From: Porphyrobacter sp. HT-58-2
GTDB taxonomy: Bacteria > Pseudomonadota > Alphaproteobacteria > Sphingomonadales > Sphingomonadaceae
DNA: 64,000 nt
Direction: 5' to 3'
NCBI RefSeq assembly: GCF_002952215.1
Contig: NZ_CP022600.1
Span: 744,001-808,000 of the forward strand
Shown here: positions 41,209 through 50,367 of the stretch, one piece after another
Layout of the letters: every line of letters starts with the position of its first letter
Numbering within the stretch: the stretch's first letter is position 1
Notes under the pieces: generated by a model
What the model saw: only the letters and a program-made list of their open reading frames with translations
Told to the model about the DNA's origin: nothing
Database searches by the model: none
Program-made: the position numbers and the translations under genes

Positions 41209-41564
41209 GCGGGATTCGGCCAAGCTTCGGGATCGGGGATGTGATGGCGTTGCGCAGTCAGGTGCTGTCCCGCAGTGCCGCCTTGCGCGATGTCCATGCC
41301 GCAAGCGAGGGCGCGCGGGCCTTTGCCCCGGCCCAGACGCCCGGTGCCGGCTTTGCCGCTACACTCAACACCGCCTTGCAGCAGGTCAGCGCGGTACAGG
41401 AACATTCGAGCGCGATGCAGGTCGCCTATGAACGCGGCACCGTGACCGATATCGCTCAGGTGATGCTCGCGCGGCAGGAAGCAGGCGTGGCCTTCGAGGC
41501 GACATTGCAGGTCAGGAACAAGCTGCTGACCGCCTATCAAGACATCATGCGGATGGGAGGCTGA
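41205..41564 (+). CDS. fliE: flagellar hook-basal body protein FliE
   Basis: A 119-residue protein. The conserved C-terminal half GFAATLNTALQQVSAVQEHSS, VTDIAQVMLARQEAGVAFEATLQVRNKLLTAYQDIMRM is the FliE signature; the N-terminus is variable. FliE joins the MS-ring to the proximal rod. It overlaps the activator gene by 4 nt and is followed 3 nt later by fliF. Together with FlgB it is normally among the first exported rod parts. Confidence 0.93.
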   Translation: MSGIRPSFGIGDVMALRSQVLSRSAALRDVHAASEGARAFAPAQTPGAGFAATLNTALQQVSAVQEHSSAMQVAYERGTVTDIAQVMLARQEAGVAFEATLQVRNKLLTAYQDIMRMGG

Positions 41565-41567
41565 TAG

Positions 41568-43283
41568 ATGGCCGACGCTGTTCTGCCCGTGCCGACCGAA
41601 CCGGCGGGTCTGCCGCTTGCCCCCGCGCCCGCAGCAGCGGGATGGCGCACGATGCTGCCCCCGCCGGTCGCTGGGTTCGTCAGCCAGCCTGCGTTCGCTC
41701 GCGCTCTGCCTGCGCTGGGCGCATTGGGTGCCGTGGCGGCGGCAGGCGCGCTTTGGCTGGCTATTTCATCGGGGCCGGACCGGGTGCTCTATACCAGCCT
41801 CACCGATGCCGAGCGCGCCAAGGTGGTCGAGACGCTGGAGGCGGGCGGGATCGGTTACAGCATCGACAATGCCACTGGCGCGCTCTCTGTCTCGGAGAAT
41901 GATGTCTACCGCGCCAAGATGCTGGTCGCGAGCAACGCCGGGATCGCCGCACCGGCAGGCGCCGAGGCGATGCTCGATTCCATGCCGCTCGGCACGTCGC
42001 GCACCCTTGAGGGCGAACGTCTGCGCCTGGCGCGCGAACGCGAGCTGATGCTCACGATCCGCGAGATCGACGGGATCGAGAGCGTGCGCGTCCACCTCGC
42101 CACGCCTGAACGTTCGGTCTTCGTGCGCGAGAACAACCCGCCCAGCGCATCGGTGATGGTGCGGCTGGTTGGGGGTCGGAGCCTGTCGCAGTCGCAGGTC
42201 GAGGCGATCGTCAATCTCGTTGCTGCGTCCGTGCCGGGCATGAACGCCGATGCGGTGCGGGTGGTCGATCAGAACGGTCGCCTGCTGTCCGATCCCAGGG
42301 AAAAGACGGGCGAGGGCCTGACCCTTCAACGCGAACATGAAGCCAAGCTGCGCGAACAGCTCGACGCGCTGCTGCTCCCCCTGCTGGGTGAAGGCAATTT
42401 TTCGGCGCAGGTGCAGGTGGCGCTCGATCAGAACGAAGTCACCACCGCGCGCGAGACCTATGATCGCGAAGGCGTGGTGCGTAGCGAAAGCGAGCGCAAT
42501 GCCACCCGAACCGGCGCTGCGCCCGCAGGCGGCGTGCCGGGCGTTACCGCCAATACTCCCCCGCCACAGGCCCAGCTGGTCGATGGTGCGCCGCAGCCCG
42601 CCCCGGCGCCGGGCGCGGCGACCGATACCGAAACTGCGACGGACCGCAGCTACGAACTGGGCCGCGAAGTCGCTGTCACCACCGCACGGCCCGGCGGGCT
42701 GGCCAAGCTTTCGGTTGCGGTCGCCGTGAGCGATGCCGCGCTCAAGGCCGCTGCGCCGTTGACAGGACCGCAACTCGAAGCGCTGGTCAGTGCCGCCGTC
42801 GGCGCCAATGCGGAGCGCGGTGACATGGTCAAGGTGGTGGCGAGCACATTCGAGCCGGTGAACCTCGAACCGCCCGCCTTTTACGAACAGCCGTGGTTCG
42901 CGATGCTGGTGCGGTACGGCACGGCGCTGCTGGCGGTGCTGCTGGTGCTGCTGCTGGTCGTGCGCCCGCTGATCGCGCGGCGCGGCAGCAAGCGCAATGC
43001 CGGGGGTGAAGCCGATGAACGCGCGCTGGCCGCCGCCGGGGATGAGGCTTCGCGCGCCATGATCTCTGGTGCGAGCGAACCGACCGAAGGGCAGGGCAAC
43101 CCGGCCCTGCGTGATGGCGATGGTGCAGGCGGCGTCGCGCTCGATCTCAGCGGAGCCGATCTGCCGCGTCAGGTGGAGCTGGTGCGGCGGCTCGCCGTCA
43201 GCCAGCCCGAACGTGCGGTCGAGGCGCTCCAGCGGATGCTCGAAGCCCCCGATCCGCGCACGTCTGGAACAGGTGCAGCATGA
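41568..43283 (+). CDS. fliF: flagellar MS-ring protein FliF
   Basis: A 571-residue protein with two transmembrane helices (about 42-65 and 445-467). Between them is a periplasmic domain with YTSLTDAERAKVVETLEAGGIGYSID, EGERLRLARERELMLTIREIDGIESVRVHLATPERSVF and SQSQVEAIVNLVAASVPGMNADAVRVVDQNG (the ring-building motifs). The cytoplasmic tail ends in a FliG-binding segment, QVELVRRLAVSQPERAVEALQRML. It forms the base of the rotor. Its stop overlaps the start of fliG. Confidence 0.95.
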   Translation: MADAVLPVPTEPAGLPLAPAPAAAGWRTMLPPPVAGFVSQPAFARALPALGALGAVAAAGALWLAISSGPDRVLYTSLTDAERAKVVETLEAGGIGYSIDNATGALSVSENDVYRAKMLVASNAGIAAPAGAEAMLDSMPLGTSRTLEGERLRLARERELMLTIREIDGIESVRVHLATPERSVFVRENNPPSASVMVRLVGGRSLSQSQVEAIVNLVAASVPGMNADAVRVVDQNGRLLSDPREKTGEGLTLQREHEAKLREQLDALLLPLLGEGNFSAQVQVALDQNEVTTARETYDREGVVRSESERNATRTGAAPAGGVPGVTANTPPPQAQLVDGAPQPAPAPGAATDTETATDRSYELGREVAVTTARPGGLAKLSVAVAVSDAALKAAAPLTGPQLEALVSAAVGANAERGDMVKVVASTFEPVNLEPPAFYEQPWFAMLVRYGTALLAVLLVLLLVVRPLIARRGSKRNAGGEADERALAAAGDEASRAMISGASEPTEGQGNPALRDGDGAGGVALDLSGADLPRQVELVRRLAVSQPERAVEALQRMLEAPDPRTSGTGAA

Positions 43284-44326
43284 GCCTCGACAACGCCCTG
43301 ACCGATCCCGAGGCGGATATCGCCGCGCCGGGCGCATTGCTCAATCGGGTTGACCGCGCTGCGGTGTTCCTGATGCTGCTCGGCGATGATGAAGCCAGTG
43401 GGCTGTTGTCGCGTCTTGCCCCTGACGAGCTCGAAAGGCTCGGCGCTGCCATGATGGGCCTGCGCGAGATCGAACAGCCGCACATGGCCGAAGCCCTCGC
43501 CGATTTTGCCGGGGAGGCCGCGCGCGAGATGTTGCCGATGCGTGGCCGCAATGACCGGGTGCGCATGCTGCTTGACAAGGCGCTTGGCCCGGCACGGGCG
43601 GATTCGATGATGCAGCGGATCGAGCCCGATGCGCCTCCCCGCAGCGTCGAGCTGGCCAAATGGCTCGCGCCCGGCGTGCTGGTGCGCCTGATCCTGGACG
43701 AACACCCGCAGGTGATCGCCGCGCTGTTGCTGCTGATCGACCCTGAACCAGCGGCTGAAGTGCTGGCGATGCTGCCGCTCGAACTGCAGACACTGGTGGT
43801 TGAACGGGTGGCGAAAAGCGGCGCGATCTCGCAGGCCGCCATCGGCACGCTCGACACGCTGCTGACCCAGCGCATCAGTGCAACCTATGGCACGGCGGCG
43901 CTGATGCTGGGCGGGCCGAGGGACGCGGCGAACCTCATCAACCTTGCCGCAGGCGAGGTGCGCAATAGCGTGTTGCCCGCCATTGCCGAGCGCGATGCAC
44001 CTCTTGCAGAGCGGATCGAGGAAGAGCTGTTCACCTTCGAAATGCTCTACCAGCTCGATCCCATGTCGATGGGCCGCCTGCTGCGCGATGTCGACAACAC
44101 CAAGCTGGTCGATGCGCTCAAGGGCCTTCCGGAACCCGATCGTGCGCCCTTCTTCGCTGCCATGTCGAGCCGCGCGGCGGACGGCGTGCGCGACGAGATC
44201 GAACTGCGCGGGCGCCTTGCCAAGAGCGAAGTCGCCGCCGCGCAGAAGGCTATCGTCGAAACCGCGCGGGCGCTGGCCGACGCGGGCGAGATCGTGATCG
44301 GAGGCGGCAGTGGCGAATTCGTCTGA
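43280..44326 (+). CDS. fliG: flagellar motor switch protein FliG
   Basis: A 348-residue rotor protein. The N-terminal domain that binds FliF contains RVDRAAVFLMLLGDDEASGLLSRLAPDEL. The middle domain has LAPGVLVRLILDEHPQVIAALLLLIDPE (the EHPQ motif). The C-terminal torque domain has the charged helix EEELFTFEMLYQLDPMSMGRLLRDVDNTKLVDALKGLPEP, DEIELRGRLAKSEV. This is the standard arrangement. It couples stator movement to rotor rotation. fliH starts 17 nt before its end. Confidence 0.95.
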   Translation: MSLDNALTDPEADIAAPGALLNRVDRAAVFLMLLGDDEASGLLSRLAPDELERLGAAMMGLREIEQPHMAEALADFAGEAAREMLPMRGRNDRVRMLLDKALGPARADSMMQRIEPDAPPRSVELAKWLAPGVLVRLILDEHPQVIAALLLLIDPEPAAEVLAMLPLELQTLVVERVAKSGAISQAAIGTLDTLLTQRISATYGTAALMLGGPRDAANLINLAAGEVRNSVLPAIAERDAPLAERIEEELFTFEMLYQLDPMSMGRLLRDVDNTKLVDALKGLPEPDRAPFFAAMSSRAADGVRDEIELRGRLAKSEVAAAQKAIVETARALADAGEIVIGGGSGEFV

Positions 44327-44963
44327 CTGGCTGGAGGCCGTGGCCGTATCGGACACCGCCGCGCCCGGGTGGCTCTCGCTGCTGGACAGCGCGCAGGGTT
44401 TCACCGATGTGCTGCCGTTCGGCGGCAAGACGGCGCAGGCACCCGAACCCGAAGTTCTGATCCCGCCAGATCCCGAGCCCGTGAAAGAACCGCAGGCCGA
44501 TCCGTGGGAGGCGGCGCTCGCGTCAGCCTTTGCCGATGGTGAAGCCGCCGGCCGTGCTGCTGCCGAAGCGGAAGTCGAGGGCCGCCTTGCCCGTCAGCGC
44601 GCCCTGCGGCTCAGCTTTCGGGCGCTTGATGAAGCTGCATTGGAGGCGCTTGCCGATGATCTCGCCGCCACAGTCAGCGCCCTGTGCGAAGGCGTGCTGG
44701 GCGAAGCGGCGCGCGATCCTGACAATTTGCTGGCACGCTGCCGTGCCGCCGCCCGGCGGATCGGCGGAGCAGCCGACACGCTGGTGTTGCACCTTCATCC
44801 GGATGACATGACGCTGATCGAGCCCGATGCGTTGGCAGGCTGGCGCGTGGTCGGTGATGCGGCGCTCGAACCCGGCAGTGTCGTGATTGAAGGCCCGGAT
44901 GGCGCGGTCTGCGATGGCCCTGCCGAATGGCGCCGCGCGATTGCAGCGGCGGTGCGCGGATGA
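44310..44963 (+). CDS. fliH: flagellar export ATPase regulator FliH
   Basis: A 217-residue protein. The N-terminal third is variable and acidic. The middle contains an alanine-rich helix (EAALASAFADGEAAGRAAAEAEVEGRLARQRA), and the C-terminal half (EAALEALADDLAATVSALCEGVLGEAARDPDNLLARCRAAARRIG, VLHLHPDDMTLIEPDAL) is the FliH/YscL fold. FliH holds FliI inactive and brings it to the export gate. GTG 44310 overlaps fliG and has GGAGGCG close by. It is followed directly by fliI (ATGA overlap). Confidence 0.85.
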   Translation: MANSSDWLEAVAVSDTAAPGWLSLLDSAQGFTDVLPFGGKTAQAPEPEVLIPPDPEPVKEPQADPWEAALASAFADGEAAGRAAAEAEVEGRLARQRALRLSFRALDEAALEALADDLAATVSALCEGVLGEAARDPDNLLARCRAAARRIGGAADTLVLHLHPDDMTLIEPDALAGWRVVGDAALEPGSVVIEGPDGAVCDGPAEWRRAIAAAVRG

Positions 44964-46294
44964 TCGCCGAATTGCAGCTCGATCTGGCGCGGATGCGGGC
45001 CACGCCGCTCGCCTGTGGCCCGGTGCTGACCGGGCGCGTGGTCGCCTGTGATGGCGGGCTGATCGAAGTGGCGGGCCTGCCGTTGCCGGTCGGCTCGCTC
45101 GGCAGGATCGAGAACGACGCCGGGGACGAATGCCTGGCCGAGGTGATCGGATTTCGTGCCGGGCATTCGCTGATGATGCTGCTTGGCGATACCATGCTGC
45201 TGCGGCCGCAGGCGCGGGTGCGTGCGCTGGGCGCGCCTGGCGAGGTGCGGGTCGGCGCAGGCCTGCTGGGGCGCGCGGTGGATGCGCTGGGCGAACCGAT
45301 CGACGGCGGCCCGCGGCTCGATCTGCCCCACGCCTGGCCGCTGGCGGGCAAGCGCGAAGGCGCGCTGGAGCGGGCGAGTGTCACCCAGCCCTTCGATTGC
45401 GGCGTTCGCGCGATCAATGCGCTGGCCACCATGGGCGTCGGGCAAAGGCTCGGGATCATGGCGGGATCGGGCGTGGGCAAATCGGTGCTGGTCGATACCA
45501 TCGCGGGCCACGCCGTCGCCGATGTCACCGTGGTCGCACTGATCGGCGAGCGCGCGCGCGAGGTTTCGGACTTTGTGAACCGTCACATGGCCGGGGCGCG
45601 GCGCGGCGGGATCGTGGTGGTTGCTGTCCCGGCCGACCATGCCCCCAACCTGCGGCTGCGCGCGGCGCAATATGCCAGCAGCATCGCTGAATATTTCAGA
45701 GCGCAGGGCAAGCGCGTGCTGCTGATTCTCGACAGCCTCACCCGCGTCGCCCACGCCGCGCGCGAACTGGCGCTGGTGCTGGGAGAGCCGGGTGCGGCGC
45801 GGGGCTATCCGCCGTCGGCGCTGGCGGCGATCACGCGGCTGGTGGAGCGGGCGGGCAATTCCGCACGCACGGGCGGGGCTGTGACGGGGATCTACACCGT
45901 GCTGGCCGATGGCGATGACACCAATGATCCGGTGGTCGATACCGCGCGTGCGATTCTGGACGGGCATATCGTGCTGTCGCGCGAATTGGCTGCGCGCGGC
46001 CATTATCCCGCGATCGACATTCCCGCGTCCTTGAGCCGGGTGATGGATGATATTGCCCCGCTCCCGGTGCGCGATGCCGCGCGGCGGCTGCGCGGCTTGA
46101 TCGCCGCGCGCGAAAGCGGGCGCGATCTGGTGATGATGGGCGCATACCGGGCTGGCGGCGACCCGCTGCTGGACGAGGCGCTGGCGCTCTCCGGCCCGAT
46201 CGATGCCTTCCTGACACAAGCGCGGGGCGAGGCCGAGGCGCTGGCCGCCAGCCATGCCGCGTTGCTTGCGCTGATGCCGCCGCATGACGCGTGA
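44960..46294 (+). CDS. fliI: flagellar protein export ATPase FliI
   Basis: A 444-residue F1-ATPase-like enzyme. Walker A is MAGSGVGKSVLVD (about 168-180), followed by VALIGERAREVSDFV, the Walker B strand VLLILDSLTRVAHAARELALVLGEP, GYPPSALAAITRLVERAG and GSITGIYT-like TGIYTVLADGDDTNDPV. It uses ATP to unload chaperones from export substrates. The start (MIAELQLD) is taken at 44960, where ATGA overlaps fliH, rather than the GTG in fliH at 44927. fliJ begins inside its last codons. Confidence 0.95.
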   Translation: MIAELQLDLARMRATPLACGPVLTGRVVACDGGLIEVAGLPLPVGSLGRIENDAGDECLAEVIGFRAGHSLMMLLGDTMLLRPQARVRALGAPGEVRVGAGLLGRAVDALGEPIDGGPRLDLPHAWPLAGKREGALERASVTQPFDCGVRAINALATMGVGQRLGIMAGSGVGKSVLVDTIAGHAVADVTVVALIGERAREVSDFVNRHMAGARRGGIVVVAVPADHAPNLRLRAAQYASSIAEYFRAQGKRVLLILDSLTRVAHAARELALVLGEPGAARGYPPSALAAITRLVERAGNSARTGGAVTGIYTVLADGDDTNDPVVDTARAILDGHIVLSRELAARGHYPAIDIPASLSRVMDDIAPLPVRDAARRLRGLIAARESGRDLVMMGAYRAGGDPLLDEALALSGPIDAFLTQARGEAEALAASHAALLALMPPHDA

Positions 46295-46724
46295 GGCGCG
46301 CCGCCTTGCGCTGCTCCGTCGCCAGAGCCTGATCGCCGAAGTGGCGCGCAAGCAGGCGATCAAGGCGCTGGCCGAAGCGATGGAGGCCGAGGCGCATTGC
46401 CATGCACTGGCTGAACGTGCGCGCGCTCTGGTGGCTGCGAGTGCGCCTCAGCCGGGGACTACCAGCGGTGCGGCTCTCACCGGTCGCGCGGGCTTTGTCG
46501 CAGGGCTCGCCCAGTTGGCGCGCCATGCCGGTGAAGGCGCCGAGGATGCCGTCCGCCAGCGCGCATGGGCGGCTGAGGCCTATGCTGGCAAGGATGCCCG
46601 CGCCCGCCGCCTTGCCGATCTTGAGGCGGATGCCCGTGCGGCGCTCGAAGCCGTGCAGGAACGGCGAGAGGCGAACCGCGCGCTGCCGCTGGCACGCAAG
46701 TTGCAAAGTCGGCCCCGGGGCTGA
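46284..46724 (+). CDS. fliJ: FliJ-like coiled-coil export protein
   Basis: A 146-residue alpha-helical protein with many Ala, Arg and Glu residues in heptad-like spacing (EVARKQAIKALAEAMEAEAHCHALAERARALV; DLEADARAALEAVQERREANRAL). No sequence motif is diagnostic. The FliJ assignment rests on coiled-coil nature, length and position directly after fliI, which it overlaps by 11 nt. FliJ is the stalk-like subunit of the FliI ATPase ring that activates the export gate. Confidence 0.68.
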   Translation: MTREARRLALLRRQSLIAEVARKQAIKALAEAMEAEAHCHALAERARALVAASAPQPGTTSGAALTGRAGFVAGLAQLARHAGEGAEDAVRQRAWAAEAYAGKDARARRLADLEADARAALEAVQERREANRALPLARKLQSRPRG

Positions 46725-46763
46725 TCGCAAGCCCGCCCATTTCAGAATGCCAAGGGGAAAACC

Positions 46764-48095
46764 ATGATCCCGTTCCTGACCGATCTGCCGAGCCTCAACA
46801 GCCCGATGCCCGCCACAGCCCTTTTGCCGCAGACGGCTGCGCCTGCCGGTGGCATCGGAGCGGATTTTGCCGGATTGCTGGACGCGGCCTTGCCATTGCC
46901 TGCCCCTTTGCCAGAAGAAAGCGCCGAGACGATCGCCGCTGTGCCTCTCGCCGCGTTGCCGCCGGGCGGCACGATCCTGCCGCCGACGGGCAAGGCCTTG
47001 CCGGGAGCGGCGCAGGCTATGTCCAGCGGCGACCCTGCGGCTGAATTGCCTGATGCACTGTCGCAGCCGCCCTTCGCGCCGCCAGTTGCCATGTTCTCCA
47101 GGGCTGAAGATGCAGCCCCTGCGCTGGTCGAGGCATTGCCGACCGCAGATCAGCCGGGTGCGTTTGCCCTCACCTTCGCCGGAACGCCCAGCGAAACCCA
47201 GACCGGCGACCCCGTGTCGCAGGCCCCCGTTCCAGCGACCGCATCGCTGTTCGTCACAGCACAGGAAGCCGGTTTGACGCCTCCACCCGCGCCGTTGATG
47301 TCCGCGCCGCTGATGTCATCCCTGCGCCGGGATATTTCAGCAATGCCGCCGCGCCCGGCCCTGCCAGGCATGGTCAAGGACGCATCGCCGTCGGGCATTG
47401 CTGCCTTCCCTGAAGGCCTGCCAGCACCGAGTGACGAGCCGATCCTGCCCACGGCATCCCTGGCAACGCCTGCGCCTGCTCCGGCAGCGGTTGAGACCAT
47501 CGCCGCCGCCGCCGCCTCTTTGTCCGAGCCTGCATCCTCTGCTTCTGGCCCCGCCACTGCGCCGCAGATTGCGTCCGGCACCCCCGCGACCGAACGTGGC
47601 GAGGCGCGGATCGCCAGCGCGCCGCAGCTTGAAAATGCGATTGCCCAGGTTGGCGAACTGCGCGAGGCGTTGAAAGCGGCGCGTCCGGAAATGACCTTGC
47701 GCCATGACGAGTTCGGCTTTGTTTCCCTGCGGCTCGAAACGGTCGGCGCCGATGGCTGGCGGGCGATGCTGGCGAGCCGTGACCCGGGCTTTGTTCCCGC
47801 GATCCAGACCGCGCTTGCCGAACGGGCGCTTGCCGTCAGCGCTTCGGCCAGCGCCGATCCCTCCGGGACGCAGACGGGAAGCGGTCAGCATGGCTCTGGC
47901 GATCAGCGTTACGGGTCATCCCCTAACGGTGGCCAAGCAACGTCTCAACCATACTCGGGGCAATCAGGGCCGCGAGACGGCGAGGCTGCGTCCGACCACC
48001 GCCGCTCCTCCACCGCCGCCGCGCTTGCGGAGCGGGTCGAGGAGCAGGAGGCCGATGCCAGCCCAGCCCTGCGCAGAGGCGGGATGTTCGCCTGA
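46764..48095 (+). CDS. fliK: flagellar hook-length control protein FliK
   Basis: A 443-residue protein of low complexity, rich in Ala and Pro for the first 280 residues. A compact C-terminal domain follows (about 290-360, REALKAARPEMTLRHDEFGFVSLRLETVGADGWRAML), equivalent to the FliK substrate-switch domain. The end is Gly/Ser/Gln-rich. FliK measures the hook and switches the export gate from hook to filament substrates through FlhB. The place between fliJ and fliL is the usual one. ATG 46764 follows AAGGGGAAAACC. Confidence 0.8.
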   Translation: MIPFLTDLPSLNSPMPATALLPQTAAPAGGIGADFAGLLDAALPLPAPLPEESAETIAAVPLAALPPGGTILPPTGKALPGAAQAMSSGDPAAELPDALSQPPFAPPVAMFSRAEDAAPALVEALPTADQPGAFALTFAGTPSETQTGDPVSQAPVPATASLFVTAQEAGLTPPPAPLMSAPLMSSLRRDISAMPPRPALPGMVKDASPSGIAAFPEGLPAPSDEPILPTASLATPAPAPAAVETIAAAAASLSEPASSASGPATAPQIASGTPATERGEARIASAPQLENAIAQVGELREALKAARPEMTLRHDEFGFVSLRLETVGADGWRAMLASRDPGFVPAIQTALAERALAVSASASADPSGTQTGSGQHGSGDQRYGSSPNGGQATSQPYSGQSGPRDGEAASDHRRSSTAAALAERVEEQEADASPALRRGGMFA

Positions 48096-48128
48096 ATGCG
48101 CCGGAACGAAACAGGGAGCTGACAGGCC

Positions 48129-48740
48129 ATGGGCAAGGGCGCTGGAAAGAACGGGGACAGGCCCGACAACGCCGGTGACGGCGCAAGCAAGGGCAAGGGC
48201 GGGATCATCAAGATCGCGCTCGGCGCGGTGCTGCTCCTCGGCATCGGCGCAGGCGGGGCCTATGGTGCCTTTGCCATGGGCCTGTTCGGCAATGTCGGCG
48301 GCCCGGCCGAACCTGATCAGCCCAAGCTGGTGCTCAAGGGCGAGAACGACCCCTATACCCTGCCCGGCGCCGAGAAGGAAAAGGACGCTGCTGCGCCGGT
48401 CTATGGCGAGGGCGGCAGCAAGTATCGCACCGCCTATTATTCCTTTGCTGACAGCTTCACCTCCAATCTCGCGGATTCGCCGGGACTGGTGCAGGTCGAA
48501 CTGGCAGTTTCGACCCGCCATGACGGGCGGGTGCTGCAATGGGTCAGGAATCACGAACTGGCGATCCGTTCGGCGATCCTCGCCCAGCTTGCCGCCACCA
48601 CCGAGGCCGAGGTCTATGATGTTGCCGGCAAGGAGAAGCTTGCGAAGCGCCTGACCAAGGCGGTCAATGATGTGCTTGAAGAGAACGAAGGCTTCGGCGG
48701 GGTCGAGGCGGTGCATTTCCGCGGGTTTCTGGTCCAATGA
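48129..48740 (+). CDS. fliL: flagellar basal body-associated protein FliL
   Basis: A 203-residue single-pass membrane protein. It has a Gly/Lys-rich cytoplasmic start (KNGDRPDNAGDG), one helix (IIKIALGAVLLLGIGAGGAYGAF, about 24-46) and a periplasmic domain with YYSFADSFTSNLADSPGLVQVELAVSTRHD, ending in GGVEAVHFRGFLVQ. FliL rings around the stator and increases torque or stabilises the rod. The last codons overlap the start of fliM. Confidence 0.88.
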   Translation: MGKGAGKNGDRPDNAGDGASKGKGGIIKIALGAVLLLGIGAGGAYGAFAMGLFGNVGGPAEPDQPKLVLKGENDPYTLPGAEKEKDAAAPVYGEGGSKYRTAYYSFADSFTSNLADSPGLVQVELAVSTRHDGRVLQWVRNHELAIRSAILAQLAATTEAEVYDVAGKEKLAKRLTKAVNDVLEENEGFGGVEAVHFRGFLVQ

Positions 48741-49699
48741 GGATGGCCCACGCTTTTGCCGCCGCGCGCCCTGCGGCGCTGCATTGCCCCGAACTCACGT
48801 CGCGCGGCCCCCGGCCTGAGGAACAGGCCGCGCTGCTGACGGCATGGCGCCGTGATCTGGCGCGGATGCTGGCCGATGATCTGTCGGGCCTGCTGTCGGG
48901 TGACCGGCTGGAGGTGATGATCGGCGAGCCTGAAACCTTGAGCGGCGCCGAGGCGCTGGAGCGGATCGGGCCGGTTGCCGCCAACAGCCTGCTGCGGGTC
49001 GGCATGACCGGCGAAACCGCGCTGCTGTGCTTTGATTTTGCCACCGCGATTGCCTTGACCGATCGCAGCTTTGGCGGTGACGGACGCATTGGCGGCAGCA
49101 TGCCCGATGCACTGCCGCGCTCGGCCGCGCTGCTGGTCGAGGAGGCCGCGACCGCCATCGCCGGGGCAATCACCCGCGCCAGCCAGGGCGATGCGCCAAT
49201 CGCCAACGGCAGCGCCGCGCAAGGGGCGCCCGGCGGCGAAGTGATCGTCCGCAGCGAAAGCGCCAGCCGCCTCAAGCCCTTTGCGCTTGATGAAGCGGTG
49301 CTGCTGAGCGAGATCGTCATCGCCAACCGGCAGGGTTGCCAGTGGCGTGCGGGGCTGGTGGTAGCGGCCGAGCGGATGAGCCGCCTGTTGCCGGGCGGAG
49401 ATCGGCGGTCGCGCCCTGAGGGCGCGCGCAGGCCTGCGACCGGCATGGCGGGGCCTTTTGCCGACATGCCCTTGCCGCTCCACGTGGTGCTGGCCGAATT
49501 CGATCTCTCGCTGATGCGGCTCGAAGCGCTCAGGCCGGGCGACACGATCCCGCTGACAATGGGTCGGCAGGTGCCGCTGATGGTGGGCGAGACGGTGCTG
49601 GCCCACGGCAGCGTCGGCACCGCCGAAGATCGCATGGCCATCCGCGTGACCCGTTTTCCCCAATCTCCCCCCGTCCTTGCCGAAGGTGTTGCATCATGA
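48737..49699 (+). CDS. fliM: flagellar motor switch protein FliM (lacking the usual N-terminal CheY-binding peptide)
   Basis: A 320-residue rotor protein. The middle domain spans about 35-220 (DDLSGLLSG, ALTDRSFGGDGR, the helix ALPRSAALLVEEAATAIAGAIT). The SpoA C-terminal domain is PLPLHVVLAEFDLSLMRLEALRPGDTIPLTMGRQVPLM. FliM normally starts with an EIDALL-like peptide that binds phosphorylated CheY. The N-terminus here, MRMAHAFAAARPAALHCPEL, has nothing like it. The gene overlaps fliL (ATGA) and fliN. It forms the switch ring with FliG and FliN; how direction is controlled is unclear. Confidence 0.85.
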   Translation: MRMAHAFAAARPAALHCPELTSRGPRPEEQAALLTAWRRDLARMLADDLSGLLSGDRLEVMIGEPETLSGAEALERIGPVAANSLLRVGMTGETALLCFDFATAIALTDRSFGGDGRIGGSMPDALPRSAALLVEEAATAIAGAITRASQGDAPIANGSAAQGAPGGEVIVRSESASRLKPFALDEAVLLSEIVIANRQGCQWRAGLVVAAERMSRLLPGGDRRSRPEGARRPATGMAGPFADMPLPLHVVLAEFDLSLMRLEALRPGDTIPLTMGRQVPLMVGETVLAHGSVGTAEDRMAIRVTRFPQSPPVLAEGVAS

Positions 49700-50070
49700 C
49701 TGCATTTCAGCCCGCCGCTTTCGCCCGCTTCGGCGATGTTGCCGTGCGCCTGTCGGTCGAACTGGGCCGAACCGAGATGCCCTTGCGCGACGTCCTGATG
49801 CTGGGCGAGGGCAGCACGGTGATGCTCGACCGCATGACTGACGAGCTGCTTGATGTCACCGCCAATGGCCGCGTGATCGCGCGCGGCGAAGTGGTGGCGG
49901 AAAAGGGCCGCTTTGCTCTGAGGATCGTTCATCTGGTGGGTGACGATGGCGCCGATGTGCCGCCCTCGCCCGGCTATGCCCCGTCTGCCTCGTCCACCGC
50001 CGAGCCGCCCGTGCCGACGCCAGTGCCGGCGGTGGGGCCGCAGACCTCCGCGCTTGACGATCTGCTCTGA
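49696..50070 (+). CDS. fliN: flagellar motor switch protein FliN
   Basis: A 124-residue protein. The SpoA domain comes first (about 12-80: DVAVRLSVELGRTEMPLRDVLMLGEGSTVMLDRMTDELLDVTANGRVIARGEVV) and is followed by a Pro/Ala/Thr-rich tail ending in TSALDDLL. FliN usually has its variable part at the N-terminus; here it is at the C-terminus. It forms the lower C-ring with FliM and docks FliH-FliI. It overlaps fliM by 4 nt. Confidence 0.93.
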   Translation: MTAFQPAAFARFGDVAVRLSVELGRTEMPLRDVLMLGEGSTVMLDRMTDELLDVTANGRVIARGEVVAEKGRFALRIVHLVGDDGADVPPSPGYAPSASSTAEPPVPTPVPAVGPQTSALDDLL

Positions 50071-50085
50071 TAGGGGGGCGGGACG

Positions 50086-50367
50086 ATGCTCGAATACCTC
50101 CTGCGCCTTGCGCTGCTGCTGCCGCTGCTGGGCGGGCTTATCTGGGGGAGCCTGTGGCTGACCCGCTGGCTCCAGGCGCGCCTCCACGGCGTGCAGGCAA
50201 ACAGCGCAGGCGAAAGGCATCTGCAACTCGTCGAAGCCCGCCTGGTCGCACCGGGGATGAAGCTTGCCGTGGTGCGCTTCCATGACCGCGAGATCCTGCT
50301 GGGCTGCACCCGGCAGGGCATGGTGCGCCTCAGTGAAACGCGCATTGCGGTAACGGAGAGCGAATGA
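50086..50367 (+). CDS. fliO: flagellar export-gate assembly protein FliO
   Basis: A 93-residue protein with one N-terminal helix (LLRLALLLPLLGGLIWGSLWL) and a short cytoplasmic domain (RHLQLVEARLVAPGMKLAVVRFHDREILLGCTRQGMVRLSE) that matches the FliO/YscJ-like pattern. FliO assists FliP-ring assembly in the inner membrane. Identification is helped by its position between fliN and fliP. The fliP start overlaps its stop. Confidence 0.85.
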   Translation: MLEYLLRLALLLPLLGGLIWGSLWLTRWLQARLHGVQANSAGERHLQLVEARLVAPGMKLAVVRFHDREILLGCTRQGMVRLSETRIAVTESE

